Assembly (NCBI GenBank): GCA_016788495.1
Contig: JAEUOM010000023.1
Span: 1 to 39,204, forward strand
Length of the DNA stretch: 39,204 nt
From: Accumulibacter sp.
GTDB lineage: Bacteria > Pseudomonadota > Gammaproteobacteria > Burkholderiales > Rhodocyclaceae
Direction of reading: 5' to 3'
Shown one piece after another: positions 10,096 through 21,538 of the stretch (its first letter is position 1; every line of letters begins with the position of its first letter). The notes beneath the pieces were generated by a model. The model had not been told where the DNA came from, did no database searches, and saw only the letters and a list, made by a program, of their open reading frames with translations. The position numbers and the translations under genes were made by a program.

Positions 10096-11547
10096 ATGCC
10101 TGTCGATGAGTCTTGCATGCTTGCGCCGGAGCCAATGGTTTTCGTCGACCTCGAGACGAGCGGTGCCAACTTCGTCAACGATCGAATCATCGAGATCGGC
10201 CTGGTCGAGGTCGACCCGAGCGGTGTCCGCGAATGGAGCGTTCTGGTCAATCCCGAGGTGCCGCTCTCGCCGTTCATCACCAATCTCACCGGCATCAGCG
10301 AAGCCATGTTGGTCCCGGCTCCGACCTTTGGCCAGATCGCCCAGGAATTGCTCGATCGACTGCGCGGGAGACTGTTCGTCGCCCACAACGCCCGCTTTGA
10401 TTATGGCTTCCTGAAGGGAGAGTTTGGCCGGCTCGGGGTCGAGTTTCGCTTGCCGAGCCTGTGCACCGTCAAGCTGTCGCGCAAGCTCTACCCCGAGCAT
10501 CACCGGCACAACCTCGATACCCTCGTCGAGCGGCATGGTCTGACCAACGGCGGCGGGCGTCACCGGGCGCTGGCCGACGCCCGCCTGCTCTGGAACCTCT
10601 GGCAGTGCTGGCACAGCCAACTGCCGGCGGCCACGATACGCGATGCAGTCGGAGCGATCGTCGGCCGCCCGGAACTGCCGCCGCAGCTCGATCCCACCGC
10701 ACTTGACGACCTGCCCGAGGCGGCGGGAGCCTACGCGTTCTACGGCGACGACGGCCGCCTCCTGCTTGCTCGTCGTGGCACCAATCTGCGTCGCCAGGTT
10801 CTCGGTCACTTCGCTGCCGGCAGCCGCGACAAGGCGCTCTGCCGCGAGACTTGGCGAATCGACTGGCGCGAAGCCGCAGGCGAGCTGGGCGCGCGTCTGC
10901 ACGAGCTGCGCTTCACGCGCTCGGCACCGCCCAAGACGTCGGTGAAAGCGGCAGGCAGCGGCGGCTCACCCCGACACCTGCCGGTCAATGAGATCTGCTC
11001 GTGGCAACTGCAGCAACACACACCGGGCGACTACCGGCCGCGGCTGGTTCTCGGCGACGAACTGGATTTCGCTCTGGCAGACGATCTGTTCGGGATCTAC
11101 ACGACCCGGCGCGAGGCGCAGCGATCGCTGCGCGTGCTGGCGGAGGCGCATCAGCTCTGTCACAAGCAGGTCGGCATCGAGCAGGCCGTCGATGCGTGCA
11201 GTGCCTACCGGCACAAGAACTGTCGCGGCGCCTGTATCGGCAAGGAGGCAGCGGCTCAGCATGGCGCGCGCCTGCTGAGCGCCCTTGCTCGCTTGAGAAT
11301 CAGGAGCTGGCCCTACCGGGGCCCGGTTGCAGTGATCGAGCGCGACGACTTCGGCATGCGCCAGGACATGCACTTGATCGACCGCTGGCGGCTGCTCGGC
11401 ACGGTGCAGAACGAAGCAGACCTGCAGGAGCTCCTGGCTGCCGGACCCAGCCAAGAGGAATTCGATCCGGAGGTCTATCGGATCGTCAGCCGCTTCCTGA
11501 ACTTGGGCAAGGTGGTCGTCCGTCCCCTGCCCGCTTTTTCACCTTGA
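10096..11547 (+). CDS. DEDDh exonuclease fused to UvrC/Cho-like region
   Basis: This protein has about 483 residues. The N-terminal part (about 1-180) is a DnaQ-type 3'-5' exonuclease: FVDLETSG supplies the Asp and Glu, AHNARFDYGF the second Asp, and HRALADAR the His and last Asp. A GIY-YIG-like segment follows (AGAYAFYGDDGRLLLARRGT, NLRRQVLGHF), then a Cys-containing stretch, CSAYRHKNCRGACIGKEAAA, resembling that in UvrC/Cho. Such fusions are annotated as epsilon-like exonucleases and are probably repair nucleases, not replicative proofreaders. The Tyr usually found in the YIG part is replaced by LLA, so that half may be inactive. The start could also be GTG 10084 or ATG 10117. The end overlaps the convergent ankyrin gene by 9 bp. 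Confidence 0.85.
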   Translation: MPVDESCMLAPEPMVFVDLETSGANFVNDRIIEIGLVEVDPSGVREWSVLVNPEVPLSPFITNLTGISEAMLVPAPTFGQIAQELLDRLRGRLFVAHNARFDYGFLKGEFGRLGVEFRLPSLCTVKLSRKLYPEHHRHNLDTLVERHGLTNGGGRHRALADARLLWNLWQCWHSQLPAATIRDAVGAIVGRPELPPQLDPTALDDLPEAAGAYAFYGDDGRLLLARRGTNLRRQVLGHFAAGSRDKALCRETWRIDWREAAGELGARLHELRFTRSAPPKTSVKAAGSGGSPRHLPVNEICSWQLQQHTPGDYRPRLVLGDELDFALADDLFGIYTTRREAQRSLRVLAEAHQLCHKQVGIEQAVDACSAYRHKNCRGACIGKEAAAQHGARLLSALARLRIRSWPYRGPVAVIERDDFGMRQDMHLIDRWRLLGTVQNEADLQELLAAGPSQEEFDPEVYRIVSRFLNLGKVVVRPLPAFSP

Positions 11548-12195
11548 GGGCGCGTCCGCCGGCGGCGTGCCGGCGCGACCGCCAGCCTTGCGCAGCAGGT
11601 CGGCTATGTCGGTGTTGTCGGACTTCAGTGCCCAGTCGATTGCGGTTGCCCCACGGTCATTGGCCATGTTCGGATCTGCCTTGTTGCGCAGCAGGAGTTC
11701 AACGACCTCGAGGTGTCCGAAGCGGGCGGCGAACAGCAGCGCCGTCGACCCGTTCGGTGTCGTCGCATTGACTTCCGCGCCCTTGGTGAGGAGGTATTCG
11801 ACCACTGCCGTACGGCCGCTGAAGGCAGCGTAGACCAGTGGCGACCAACCATAGAGGTTGACATCGGCACCCGCCTCGACGAGACGCTTGGCGAAAGGCA
11901 GCAGGCCCTTGTAGGCGGCCAGGCTGAGTGCGGTCTCACCGTTTCGGTTGCGGGTGTTCAGCCGAGCCCGCCGTTGCACGAGGTAGTCGAGGAAGTCCAT
12001 GTTTTCCCGCTGGACGCTCTGCATCAACAGCGTGTTGCCGGCCGCATCGACCGAATTGATGTCCATGCCGCGGTTGATCAGCTGGATGGCCCAGGCCGTA
12101 TTGCCGGAAATCAGGGCCTCCTCCATGTCTTCGTAGGCACCGGCCGCGGCCATGGTCGGGATCCACAAGGCAAACAACAGGGCAAGGATTTTCAT
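11539..12195 (-). CDS. Exported ankyrin-repeat protein
   Basis: This 218-residue protein has a signal peptide (about 1-19, MKILALLFALWIPTMAAAGA). About five ankyrin repeats follow, with recognisable GNTLLMQSVQ, GETALSLAAYKG, WSPLVYAAFSG, GSTALLFAARFGHLEVVELL and GATAIDWALKS. Ankyrin repeats bind other proteins, so a periplasmic adaptor role is likely, with unknown partner. It ends the mltG-to-tatD operon: its ATG overlaps the tatD stop by 4 bp, giving coupled translation. An AAGG motif precedes the ATG. Confidence 0.9.
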   Translation of the reverse strand: MKILALLFALWIPTMAAAGAYEDMEEALISGNTAWAIQLINRGMDINSVDAAGNTLLMQSVQRENMDFLDYLVQRRARLNTRNRNGETALSLAAYKGLLPFAKRLVEAGADVNLYGWSPLVYAAFSGRTAVVEYLLTKGAEVNATTPNGSTALLFAARFGHLEVVELLLRNKADPNMANDRGATAIDWALKSDNTDIADLLRKAGGRAGTPPADAPSR

Positions 12196-12974
12196 TGGGC
12201 AACCTTCGTGCGGGCTTCAGGAAAGAGATTGAAGAAATTGGCCGTCGTAGCGTCGGCGACCTGCTGGTAGCTCAGGCCCCGCAGGCGCGCGACCTCTTCG
12301 GCTACATGGCGGACGTAGGCAGGCTGATTGGTCCTGCCACGGAAGGGTACCGGCGCCAGATAGGGTGAGTCGGTCTCGATCAGCAAACGATCCAGCGGCA
12401 CGCGCAGCGCGACATCCCTGACGGTGAGCGCCTTCTGGAACGTGACGATACCGGAGAGCGAAATATGGAAGCCGAGGTCGAGAGCGGCCTCGGCAACCGA
12501 CCAGCTCTCGGTGAAGCAGTGCATGATACCGCCAACCTCGCCGGCACCCTCCTCCACCATCAGCCGCAGCGTGTCGGCAGCAGCCTCGCGGGTGTGGATC
12601 ACCAGCGGCTTGCGTGCCGCACGGGCAGCCCGGATGTGCGTACGAAAGCGCTCACGCTGCCATTCCGGAGAATCCTTGTGCCAGTAATAGTCGAGCCCGG
12701 TCTCACCGATCGCCACGACGCGCGGATGTGCGGCGAGGTCCACCAGGTCGTCAACCGTTGGCTCGCGGACTCCCGTCTCCTCCGGGTGAACGCCGACCGT
12801 CGCGAGCAGCATCGGCCAGGTATCGGCGAGATGCAAGACCCGGGCAAGGCCCTCCAGGGTGACGCTGATACACAGCGCACAGCCGACCTCATTGGCCCGC
12901 ATCAGGGCGATGCTCTCCTCGATACCGTCCGCCAGCGGCGGAAAATCAAGATGGCAATGCGAATCGACCAGCAT
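12192..12974 (-). CDS. TatD-family metal-dependent hydrolase
   Basis: This 260-residue TIM-barrel protein has the TatD metal ligands in order: DSHCHLDF (His-x-His), GETGLDYYW (Glu), PLVIHTREA (His), MHCFTES (His) and ETDSPYLAP (Asp). Relatives are 3'-5' exonucleases or deoxyribonucleases involved in DNA quality control. It lies directly after pilZ and before the ankyrin gene, which it overlaps by 4 bp. The order holB-pilZ-tatD is conserved in many beta- and gammaproteobacteria. Confidence 0.95.
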   Translation of the reverse strand: MLVDSHCHLDFPPLADGIEESIALMRANEVGCALCISVTLEGLARVLHLADTWPMLLATVGVHPEETGVREPTVDDLVDLAAHPRVVAIGETGLDYYWHKDSPEWQRERFRTHIRAARAARKPLVIHTREAAADTLRLMVEEGAGEVGGIMHCFTESWSVAEAALDLGFHISLSGIVTFQKALTVRDVALRVPLDRLLIETDSPYLAPVPFRGRTNQPAYVRHVAEEVARLRGLSYQQVADATTANFFNLFPEARTKVAQ

Positions 12975-12984
12975 CAGGCGGCAA

Positions 12985-13365
12985 TCAGATGGTGTGGGTT
13001 GGACGACCGGACTGCATCACCCCGCCAAGCAGACTCTCGATTCGCCGCCGCGCTTCGGCGCCACTCTCGTCGCTCTTGAACTGTACGCCGATACCCTGCG
13101 CCTTGCTGTTCTGGGCACCTGCCGGAGTGATCCAGACCACCGTGCCGGCAATGGGCAGCTTGGCCGGATCGTCCATCAGCGACAGCAACATGAAGACATC
13201 ATCGCCGGTCGAGTAGTTGCGGACGGTCGGTATGAAGATTCCGCCATTGCGCAACAGTGGCATATAGGCCGCGTAAAGGGCTGATTTCGAGGGTATATTC
13301 AGCGACAACACGCTGGGGCGTGGCGGCACCGCAGGCGCTGGCTTGCCGATTTCCGTCTCTGCCAT
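12985..13365 (-). CDS. pilZ: PilZ-domain protein of the type IV pilus type
   Basis: This 126-residue protein resembles the small PilZ required for type IV pilus biogenesis. The core reads LSLNIPSKSALYAAYMPLLRNGGIFIPT, then GDDVFMLLSLMDDP and GTVVWITPAGAQNSKAQGIGVQF. The arginine motif RxxxR and D/NxSxxG box that bind cyclic-di-GMP in canonical PilZ domains are not seen, as in the pilus PilZ group, so nucleotide binding is doubtful. It lies between holB and tatD, as in many relatives. The 137-bp gap to holB holds no gene. Confidence 0.9.
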   Translation of the reverse strand: MAETEIGKPAPAVPPRPSVLSLNIPSKSALYAAYMPLLRNGGIFIPTVRNYSTGDDVFMLLSLMDDPAKLPIAGTVVWITPAGAQNSKAQGIGVQFKSDESGAEARRRIESLLGGVMQSGRPTHTI

Positions 13366-13502
13366 CTTCAGTCGGATCCGATCGATCGCCCAGAGTAGCG
13401 AAGGCCATTTGTCACTCGCTGGTACCTCACTCGTTCATCGCCCGAAGAAAGGGAGTCGCACCGGGCATCCCGACCTGCTCTTGGCGACTGCTCCACAGCT
13501 CC

Positions 13503-14543
13503 TCAGGTGCTTCGGAAAATCCGCGCGTAGCCGAGGAAGAAGTCCTCGAGAAACAGGCGGTTGTTCAGGGGCTGCTCACACTGGGCCTTGTATTGTAGCG
13601 CCTTTCGGCTGAATGCCAAGATCCGGCGGCTGTCGGTCCCTTTCGCGAGACCCTGCAGCACCGCCGCCTGGCGCAGGAAATAGCGTGGCGGCAGAGCCTC
13701 GGTCGCCAGATGCAGATCGAACAGCCACTTCTGCGCCCACCCGAGCAGTCTCTTCAGCGGCGCCGGACGCTTCTCGGTTCTGATGACCCGCTCGAGTGCG
13801 GCTGCGGACGCGAGCGGGTCGACTCCACCACCACCACGCACCTCGTCCAGCAGCGCATCGAGCAACACCCGCTCGCCGCTGCTGCTCAGTGCGAGCGCCA
13901 GGAGCGGCGCACCAGCAGCCAGGGCCAGCCAGTCGTCAGGCTCGGGCACGCCCGCGTCGAGCAGCCAAGCGGCCGAGGCTGCGCGCGGCGGCAGCGGCAC
14001 GCTGAGCATCTGGCAGCGACTCCGAATGGTCGGCAGCAAGCGGTATGGGTCGCTTGAAACCAATATAAACAGAGTGTTTGCGATTGGTTCTTCAAGCGCC
14101 TTAAGAAGAGCGTTTGCGGTTGCGCGATTCATCGCATCGGCCGGATTGAGGAGAACCAGCCGCGCCCCATGCCGGTGGGTGCCAACGTGCAGGAAATCGT
14201 CGAGTGCCCGTACCTGATCGATCGTGATCTGCTGACTCGGCTTCCTTGCTCCCGCCGAGTCGTCTCGCTCGCCATCAGGACCGGGGACCGAGGCGACAGA
14301 CGCTGGTTGCAGCAGGCGCAGATCCGGGTGGTTCCCCTGCACCAACCAGCCGCAGGCGAGGCATTGACCACAGGCCTCGCCCGAATCCCGGAGCCTCTCG
14401 CAGAGCAGGGAGGCGGCAAGGGCTACTGCGAGGTCGAACTTGCCGATCCCCGGCTGACCACACAGCAGGAGCGCGTGCGGCAGTCCGTTGCGCCGCGCCA
14501 TGAGCTTCTGCCAGACTGCTTCGTGTAATTCAATAATCTTCAT
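13503..14543 (-). CDS. holB: DNA polymerase III subunit delta prime
   Basis: This 346-residue AAA+ protein is the stator of the clamp loader that places the beta clamp on DNA. It shows the Walker A-like loop GQPGIGK at residues 29-35, a zinc-binding cluster in [20 protein letters not shown] and the Walker B-region [11 protein letters not shown]. The sensor stretch [20 protein letters not shown] follows. Start at 14543: this ATG overlaps the tmk stop by 4 bp and an AAGG lies 8 nt upstream. The ATG two codons earlier is possible but would put AAGG only 2 nt away. Confidence 0.95.
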   Translation of the reverse strand: MKIIELHEAVWQKLMARRNGLPHALLLCGQPGIGKFDLAVALAASLLCERLRDSGEACGQCLACGWLVQGNHPDLRLLQPASVASVPGPDGERDDSAGARKPSQQITIDQVRALDDFLHVGTHRHGARLVLLNPADAMNRATANALLKALEEPIANTLFILVSSDPYRLLPTIRSRCQMLSVPLPPRAASAAWLLDAGVPEPDDWLALAAGAPLLALALSSSGERVLLDALLDEVRGGGGVDPLASAAALERVIRTEKRPAPLKRLLGWAQKWLFDLHLATEALPPRYFLRQAAVLQGLAKGTDSRRILAFSRKALQYKAQCEQPLNNRLFLEDFFLGYARIFRST

Positions 14544-15175
14544 GAACATAGCCTTGCAACAGCTTCTTCAAGCTGATTCGCAACTCTTTCTGGCGACTGC
14601 TCGGCGTCGATCACGGTGATTCGCCGCGGTGCCGACCGCGCCCGCTCAAGGTAGGCGAGGCGAACCCGCTCGTGGAAATCGAGGCGCTCCTGCTCGAAGC
14701 GATCGCGGGCGCGCGCCTGGCCAGCGATCCGCCGGGCCGCCACCGCGGCCGGCAGATCAAACAGGAGGCTCAGGTCAGGTTGCAGCAGTGGGTGCACCCA
14801 GCTCTCGAGTTGCGCGAACTTCGCCGGGTCGAGGCCGCGGCCACCACTCTGATAGGCGTAGGTTGCGTCGCTGAAGCGGTCGCAGACAACCCAGTCACCG
14901 CGCGCGAGTGCGGGTTCGATGACACATGCGATGTGCTCGCGGCGCGCTGCGAACATCAGCAGGGCCTCGGTCTCGAGGTGCATGGCGTCGTGCAGGAGCA
15001 GATCACGCAGCTTCTCGCCAAGGGGCGTGCCCCCGGGTTCCCGCGTGCTGACGACCACGACTCCGCGCCGGTGCAGAAACTCGGCAATGGCTGCGATGTG
15101 GCTGCTCTTGCCAGCGCCGTCAATGCCTTCGCAGGTTATGAAACGGCCGCGCAACCGGGCTTTTTCGTGGTTCAA
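14540..15175 (-). CDS. tmk: Thymidylate kinase
   Basis: This 211-residue kinase makes dTDP from dTMP. It has the P-loop [11 protein letters not shown], the [11 protein letters not shown] motif, the DRF motif in [19 protein letters not shown] and a LID segment [10 protein letters not shown] with arginines, as in the E. coli type. The likely start is TTG at 15175, overlapping the mltG stop as TTGA with GGTGG upstream. Coupling with mltG and holB is by 4-bp overlaps on both sides. Confidence 0.95.
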   Translation of the reverse strand: MNHEKARLRGRFITCEGIDGAGKSSHIAAIAEFLHRRGVVVVSTREPGGTPLGEKLRDLLLHDAMHLETEALLMFAARREHIACVIEPALARGDWVVCDRFSDATYAYQSGGRGLDPAKFAQLESWVHPLLQPDLSLLFDLPAAVAARRIAGQARARDRFEQERLDFHERVRLAYLERARSAPRRITVIDAEQSPERVANQLEEAVARLCS

Positions 15176-16173
15176 GGTCTGCCACCTTTCTGGTAACGCC
15201 GCACCGCCTGATCGTGTTCCGCCAGCGTGCGCGAGAACTGGCTGCTGCCGTCGCCGCGAGCGACGAAGTAGAGCGCGTCACTTGCCGCCGGGTGCAGCGC
15301 GGCCTGCAGCGAAGCGAGCCCGGGCATGGCAATCGGGGTGGGTGGCAGGCCGCGACGCGTATAGGTATTGTACGGCGTGTCGGCGAGCAGGTCGCGCTTG
15401 CGCAGGTCGCCGTCGAAACCATCACCGAGCCCGTAGATCACAGTGGGATCGGTCTGCAGCGGCATCCCGAGCCGCAGGCGGTTGACCAACACCGCGGCCA
15501 CCTGCGAGCGGTCCTGATCACGCCCGGTCTCCTTCTCGACGATCGAGGCGAGGATCAGCGCCTGGTACGCGTCGCCCAGCGGGAGGCGATCCGCCCTCGC
15601 CTGCCATTGCTGCTGAAGGTGTCGCTGCATCGCGCGGTGGGCGCGCGCCAGCAGCTCGAGATCGCTGCTGCGCTTGGCAAAGAGATAGGTGTCGGGGAAG
15701 AAGGCTCCCTCGGCAGCGAGTTCCGGAGCACCGAGCAGGCGCATGATCTCACCCTCGCTCAGGGCGCTGGTCTCGTGACGCAGATCCGGATGTGCATCGA
15801 GGCGTTGGCGCATCTGACGGAAAGTCCACCCTTCGATGAAGGCCAGCTCGGCCTGCGTGAAGTCACCGCGCGTCAGTTTGTGGAGCAGTTCGAGCGGTGT
15901 CGTGCCGCGGCTGATCTGATAGCTTCCCGCCTTGATCGAAGCGTCCACGCCCATCAGTCTGGCGAGAGCGATGAGAACCCACGGTTCGATCCCGACCTCG
16001 CTGGCGGCGATCTCGCGAGCCGCCGCGCGCAGGCTGCTGCCGGGCGGGAGCGTGAACTCGATCTGCTCGCGCGGCAGGCTGATCGGCACCAGCGCGACGA
16101 AGGCGGCGGCAGCGGCGACCAGAGTCAGCGCCAGTAAGGCGAAAGCAAGGGGCAGGCGAAAGGTCTTGCGCAT
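15172..16173 (-). CDS. mltG: Endolytic murein transglycosylase
   Basis: This 333-residue YceG-family protein is anchored by an N-terminal membrane segment (about residues 8-30) and acts in the periplasm, cutting nascent glycan strands. A LysM-like subdomain contains [12 protein letters not shown]. The catalytic Glu is in [11 protein letters not shown], and the family motifs [31 protein letters not shown] and [18 protein letters not shown] follow. It is the first gene of the minus-strand operon and is divergent from ygfZ across a 185-bp spacer. Confidence 0.95.
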   Translation of the reverse strand: MRKTFRLPLAFALLALTLVAAAAAFVALVPISLPREQIEFTLPPGSSLRAAAREIAASEVGIEPWVLIALARLMGVDASIKAGSYQISRGTTPLELLHKLTRGDFTQAELAFIEGWTFRQMRQRLDAHPDLRHETSALSEGEIMRLLGAPELAAEGAFFPDTYLFAKRSSDLELLARAHRAMQRHLQQQWQARADRLPLGDAYQALILASIVEKETGRDQDRSQVAAVLVNRLRLGMPLQTDPTVIYGLGDGFDGDLRKRDLLADTPYNTYTRRGLPPTPIAMPGLASLQAALHPAASDALYFVARGDGSSQFSRTLAEHDQAVRRYQKGGRP

Positions 16174-16243
16174 CGGGCCGGAGCAGCCGTCGGGCTGACG
16201 GGCGGGAGGTTGAATGGGTAGTGGGGCGGGCGTCGAGTCGTCC

Positions 16244-16249
16244 TATAAT
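16244..16249 (+). promoter_or_regulatory. Perfect -10 hexamer upstream of ygfZ
   Basis: TATAAT at 16244-16249 matches the sigma-70 -10 consensus exactly in an otherwise GC-rich divergent spacer. No good -35 is visible at 16-18 bp. On the opposite strand the overlapping TATTAT could serve mltG. If used rightward, the ygfZ leader would be about 100 nt. Confidence 0.45.
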
Positions 16250-16278
16250 AGCCGAAACGCGCCCCACCGACCGGGACC

Positions 16279-16362
16279 ATGAACGCATCGCGAACCAGCG
16301 GCCGCTGCCGCCCGTGCTCCGCGTCGGATCGACCGCCGGCCATCCAAATGAGACGACAATGA
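16279..16362 (+). CDS. Possible 27-codon leader peptide coupled to ygfZ
   Basis: An ATG at 16279 opens 27 codons whose TGA stop overlaps the ygfZ ATG as ATGA. The peptide is basic and contains two Cys (MNASRTSGRCRPCS at its start). It lies within the expected ygfZ leader transcript. No strong ribosome-binding site precedes it, and no family is recognised. It may be a chance frame; the exact stop-start overlap is the only support. Confidence 0.22.
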   Translation: MNASRTSGRCRPCSASDRPPAIQMRRQ

Positions 16363-17390
16363 ACGCAAACTGGCAGGAATTTCTGCGTGCCTCCGGTGCA
16401 CGAGTCGACCGGGATCAGGTCGCGGACTTCGGCGACGCGGCCGCCGAACTGGCTGCTGCTCGCGAGGCGACGATCATTGCGCCGCTGAGCCATCTCGGCC
16501 TGCTCGAACTGAGGGGACCGGATGCGGCGAGCTTCCTGCACAACCAACTGACGAGCGACGTCAGGCACCTCGCCGACGACAGGGCGCAGCATTCGGCGTG
16601 GTGCTCGGCCAAGGGCAGGATGCTGGCCAGCTTCCTGCTCCTGCATTGCGGCTCCGACTACATCCTGCAGTTGTCTGCCGACCTGTTGCCGTTCATTCAC
16701 AAACGCCTGTCGATGTTCGTCCTGCGCAGCCGGCTGAGCATCAGCGACTGCTCCGGCGAGCGCCAGTTGATCGGTATCGCAGGGCCGCAGGCAGAGAGCG
16801 CACTGCTCTCTGCCGGCCTGCCGGTTCCTCCTGCGCCCCTGGACGTCGCTGCCACTGGAGCAAGCCTGATCGTCCGCCTCGACGACCGTCGCTTCGAACT
16901 CATCACCAGCCTCGATACCGCATCGGATCTCTGGCGGCAACTGCAGGCGCAGGCGCGTCCGGCCGGAACGGCAGCCTGGCAGTGGCTCGACATCCAGGCC
17001 GGTGTGCCGCTGATCAACGAGCAGACCCGGGAAGAGTTCGTGCCGCAGATGGCGGGTCTCGATCAACTGGGAGCAGTCAGCTTTCGCAAGGGTTGCTATC
17101 CCGGCCAAGAGATCGTCGCCCGTACCCAGTATCTCGGCAAGGTGAAGCGCCACCTCTACCGCGCCCACTGTGCCAGCCCGATGACGGCCGGCCAGGCGAT
17201 CTACTCGGCGAGCAGTCCGCAGCAGGCCTGCGGCATCATCGCCAACGCGGCGGCAGCACCCGCCGGCGGCCACGATGCCCTGGCCATCATCCAGGAGAGC
17301 TTCGCTGCTGCCGGAGGGCTGCAGCTGGGTAATCCGGGTGGCGCCGCGATCGACGTCGAGCCGGTCGTGCCGCCGGCAGCGACACCCTAG
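16359..17390 (+). CDS. ygfZ: Folate-binding protein YgfZ
   Basis: This 343-residue cytoplasmic protein of the GcvT-like fold aids assembly or repair of certain iron-sulfur enzymes, using tetrahydrofolate. The hallmark motif KGCYPGQEIVARTQYLGKVK near residues 245-265 includes the essential Cys. The N-terminal region has LSHLGLLELRGPDAASFLHNQL. The ATG at 16359 gives the usual N-terminus (MNANWQEFLRASGA); ribosome-binding signal is weak. It is divergent from the mltG operon and is followed after 12 nt by the NRDE protein. Confidence 0.94.
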   Translation: MNANWQEFLRASGARVDRDQVADFGDAAAELAAAREATIIAPLSHLGLLELRGPDAASFLHNQLTSDVRHLADDRAQHSAWCSAKGRMLASFLLLHCGSDYILQLSADLLPFIHKRLSMFVLRSRLSISDCSGERQLIGIAGPQAESALLSAGLPVPPAPLDVAATGASLIVRLDDRRFELITSLDTASDLWRQLQAQARPAGTAAWQWLDIQAGVPLINEQTREEFVPQMAGLDQLGAVSFRKGCYPGQEIVARTQYLGKVKRHLYRAHCASPMTAGQAIYSASSPQQACGIIANAAAAPAGGHDALAIIQESFAAAGGLQLGNPGGAAIDVEPVVPPAATP

Positions 17391-18154
17391 CCAAGGCCAC
17401 CGATGTGCCTGATCCTGCTTGCCTGGAAGGCGCACCCGGACTATCCGCTGATCGTTGCGGCGAACCGTGACGAGTTTTTCACGCGCCCTTCTGCGGCCGC
17501 TGCATTCTGGCCGGATGCACCGCAGGTGCTCGCCGGGCGCGATCTGGAAGCCGGCGGTACGTGGCTTGGTGTCAGTCGCGAGCAGCGTTTCGCCGCCTTG
17601 ACCAACTATCGCGACGGTAGCGGGCAGTGTCCCGGCACGCGCTCGCGCGGTGCTCTGGTGGCCGACTTCCTCGCCGGTCGGAAAACGCCGAAAGTTTACC
17701 TCGAGGAAGTCGCAGCCCTGGCCAGCCAGTACAGCGGCTTCAACCTCTTCGTCGGCGACGCCGACCACCTGGGTTACTGCAGCAACCGCGACGCAGGCAG
17801 GGTGCGCTGGCTGGTGCCCGGAATCTACGGTCTGTCGAACCATCTGCTCGACACGCCCTGGCCGAAACTGGCGAGCGCCAGGGCCGCCTTTGCCGTGGCG
17901 CTGCAGACACTGCCGCAGGCGGCGCCCTTCTTCGCTCTCCTCGCCGACCGGGAGGTCGTTCCCGACTCCCACCTGCCGGAAACCGGTGTTTCATTGGCAT
18001 GGGAACGGATCCTCTCGGCCGTGTTCGTCAGCTCCGAGCAATACGGAACGAGGGCATCCACGCTGCTGACCAGACGGCGCGATGGTCTGATCACCCTCGA
18101 GGAGCACAGTTACGGCGCTGGCGCAACGCCAATTGGCGAGGTTTGCGCGAGTTT

Positions 18155-20604
<2,450 letters not shown>

Positions 20605-20625
20605 GTTGCGCAGACTGGGGTAGTG

Positions 20626-20645
20626 GCGTGCCGCTGCCGGCACGC
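20626..20645. terminator. GC-rich stem-loop after the glycosyltransferase
   Basis: GCGTGCCG (20626-20633) pairs perfectly with CGGCACGC (20638-20645) across a CTGC loop, starting 21 nt after the stop codon. There is no following T-run, so intrinsic termination is uncertain; it may protect the mRNA 3' end. Confidence 0.4.
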
Positions 20646-20764
20646 AGCGACCGTTGCCGTGCGGCCGTGCAGCCCCCCTGCAACCGACCCCTGCCGCGCG
20701 CCCCTTCCGTTCCGCGAGCGACCGCTGCAAAATACGCTTCCGACCCTTGGCGACGGAGAACGCA

Positions 20765-21247
20765 ATGGAAACGGTCCGGTTCCTGCAGGACCAGCCGCTG
20801 TTCGGCGGGGTCGGCGACTCTGCGATGCAGGCGATCATGCGGTTGATGCGACCGCAGGAGTTCTCCACCGGCGAAGTGATCGTGCGCGAGGATGAGGACG
20901 GCGACTCGCTCTTCGTCATTTGCAGCGGCACGGTCGAAGTGCTCAAGGCGTGTCCGACGACGGCCGATCCCCTCGGCAAGCGAATCGCCGTCCTTCAAGT
21001 CGGGGACGTCTTCGGCGAAATGGAGCTGATCGACATGCAGCGCCGCTCGGCCAGCATCCGCGCACTCGAGCCGGTGCGCGTGCTGGCACTCGACAACGGC
21101 AGCCTCTTCCACCTGTACGAGTCGGACCTGCCAACCTTCACGCTGATCGTCATGAACCTCGCCCGCGAACTGAGCCGTCGCCTGCGCTGTATCGATGATC
21201 TGGCGGTGCGCTCGCCGGGCGTCACGGGATCCGCCACTGCCCATTGA
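20765..21247 (+). CDS. Cyclic nucleotide-binding domain protein
   Basis: This 160-residue protein is a single CAP/CRP-type ligand domain with no DNA-binding or catalytic domain. The beta-roll contains GEVIVREDEDGDSLFVICSG, then VGDVFGEMELIDMQRRSASI, which matches the phosphate-binding cassette (FGE...RxA). LARELSRRLRCIDD forms the end helix. It may bind cAMP or cyclic-di-GMP and act as a partner-binding module, which is inference. GGAGA about 7 nt before the ATG supports the start. It is convergent with the CZB gene, with a MITE in between. Confidence 0.87.
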   Translation: METVRFLQDQPLFGGVGDSAMQAIMRLMRPQEFSTGEVIVREDEDGDSLFVICSGTVEVLKACPTTADPLGKRIAVLQVGDVFGEMELIDMQRRSASIRALEPVRVLALDNGSLFHLYESDLPTFTLIVMNLARELSRRLRCIDDLAVRSPGVTGSATAH

Positions 21248-21378
21248 AAGGGGGCCGCCCATCGCGACGTGCGGGAGGTGCTTGTCGGTCAGTGGCCGCT
21301 GGCGTGGTGGCCGCGGCCTGGACGACATCCCGTGCGCCCGGGTGCTTGCGCCGACCGCCCAGCTACCGGGCGAGCTAG

Positions 21379-21538
21379 CAGCCTGTCGGACTTGACCAAG
21401 TCGGCTGCAAAAAGTGGGAAGACGGCTCATTTCTCCCCGTATTTCTGCACGAATAGAACCACCATTCGCTTGAAATCCGTGAACAACTGCGCTCGTCTCC
21501 CACTTCTTTCGCTTCGACCCATCAAGTCCGACAGGCTG
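21379..21538. mobile_element. 160-bp MITE with 17-bp inverted repeats and CTAG duplication
   Basis: The ends CAGCCTGTCGGACTTGA (21379-21395) and TCAAGTCCGACAGGCTG (21522-21538) are perfect inverted repeats. Each is flanked outside by CTAG (21375-21378 and 21539-21542), read as a 4-bp target duplication. Imperfect pairing extends inward for about 30 bp more (AAAAGTGGGAAGACG against a GTGGGAGACG-type complement). The interior has no transposase or credible gene, so it must be mobilised in trans. A CTAG-type 4-bp target is known for IS5-group elements, the suggested parent family. The long hairpin sits between two convergent genes and could terminate both transcripts. Confidence 0.8.

Noticed and set aside
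9067..10902. Long minus-strand open frame (611 codons)
   Set aside because: It is antisense to the hydrolase and exonuclease genes, with low-complexity composition and no motif.
16125..17972. Minus-strand open frame (615 codons)
   Set aside because: It is antisense to ygfZ and the NRDE gene, both clearly real.
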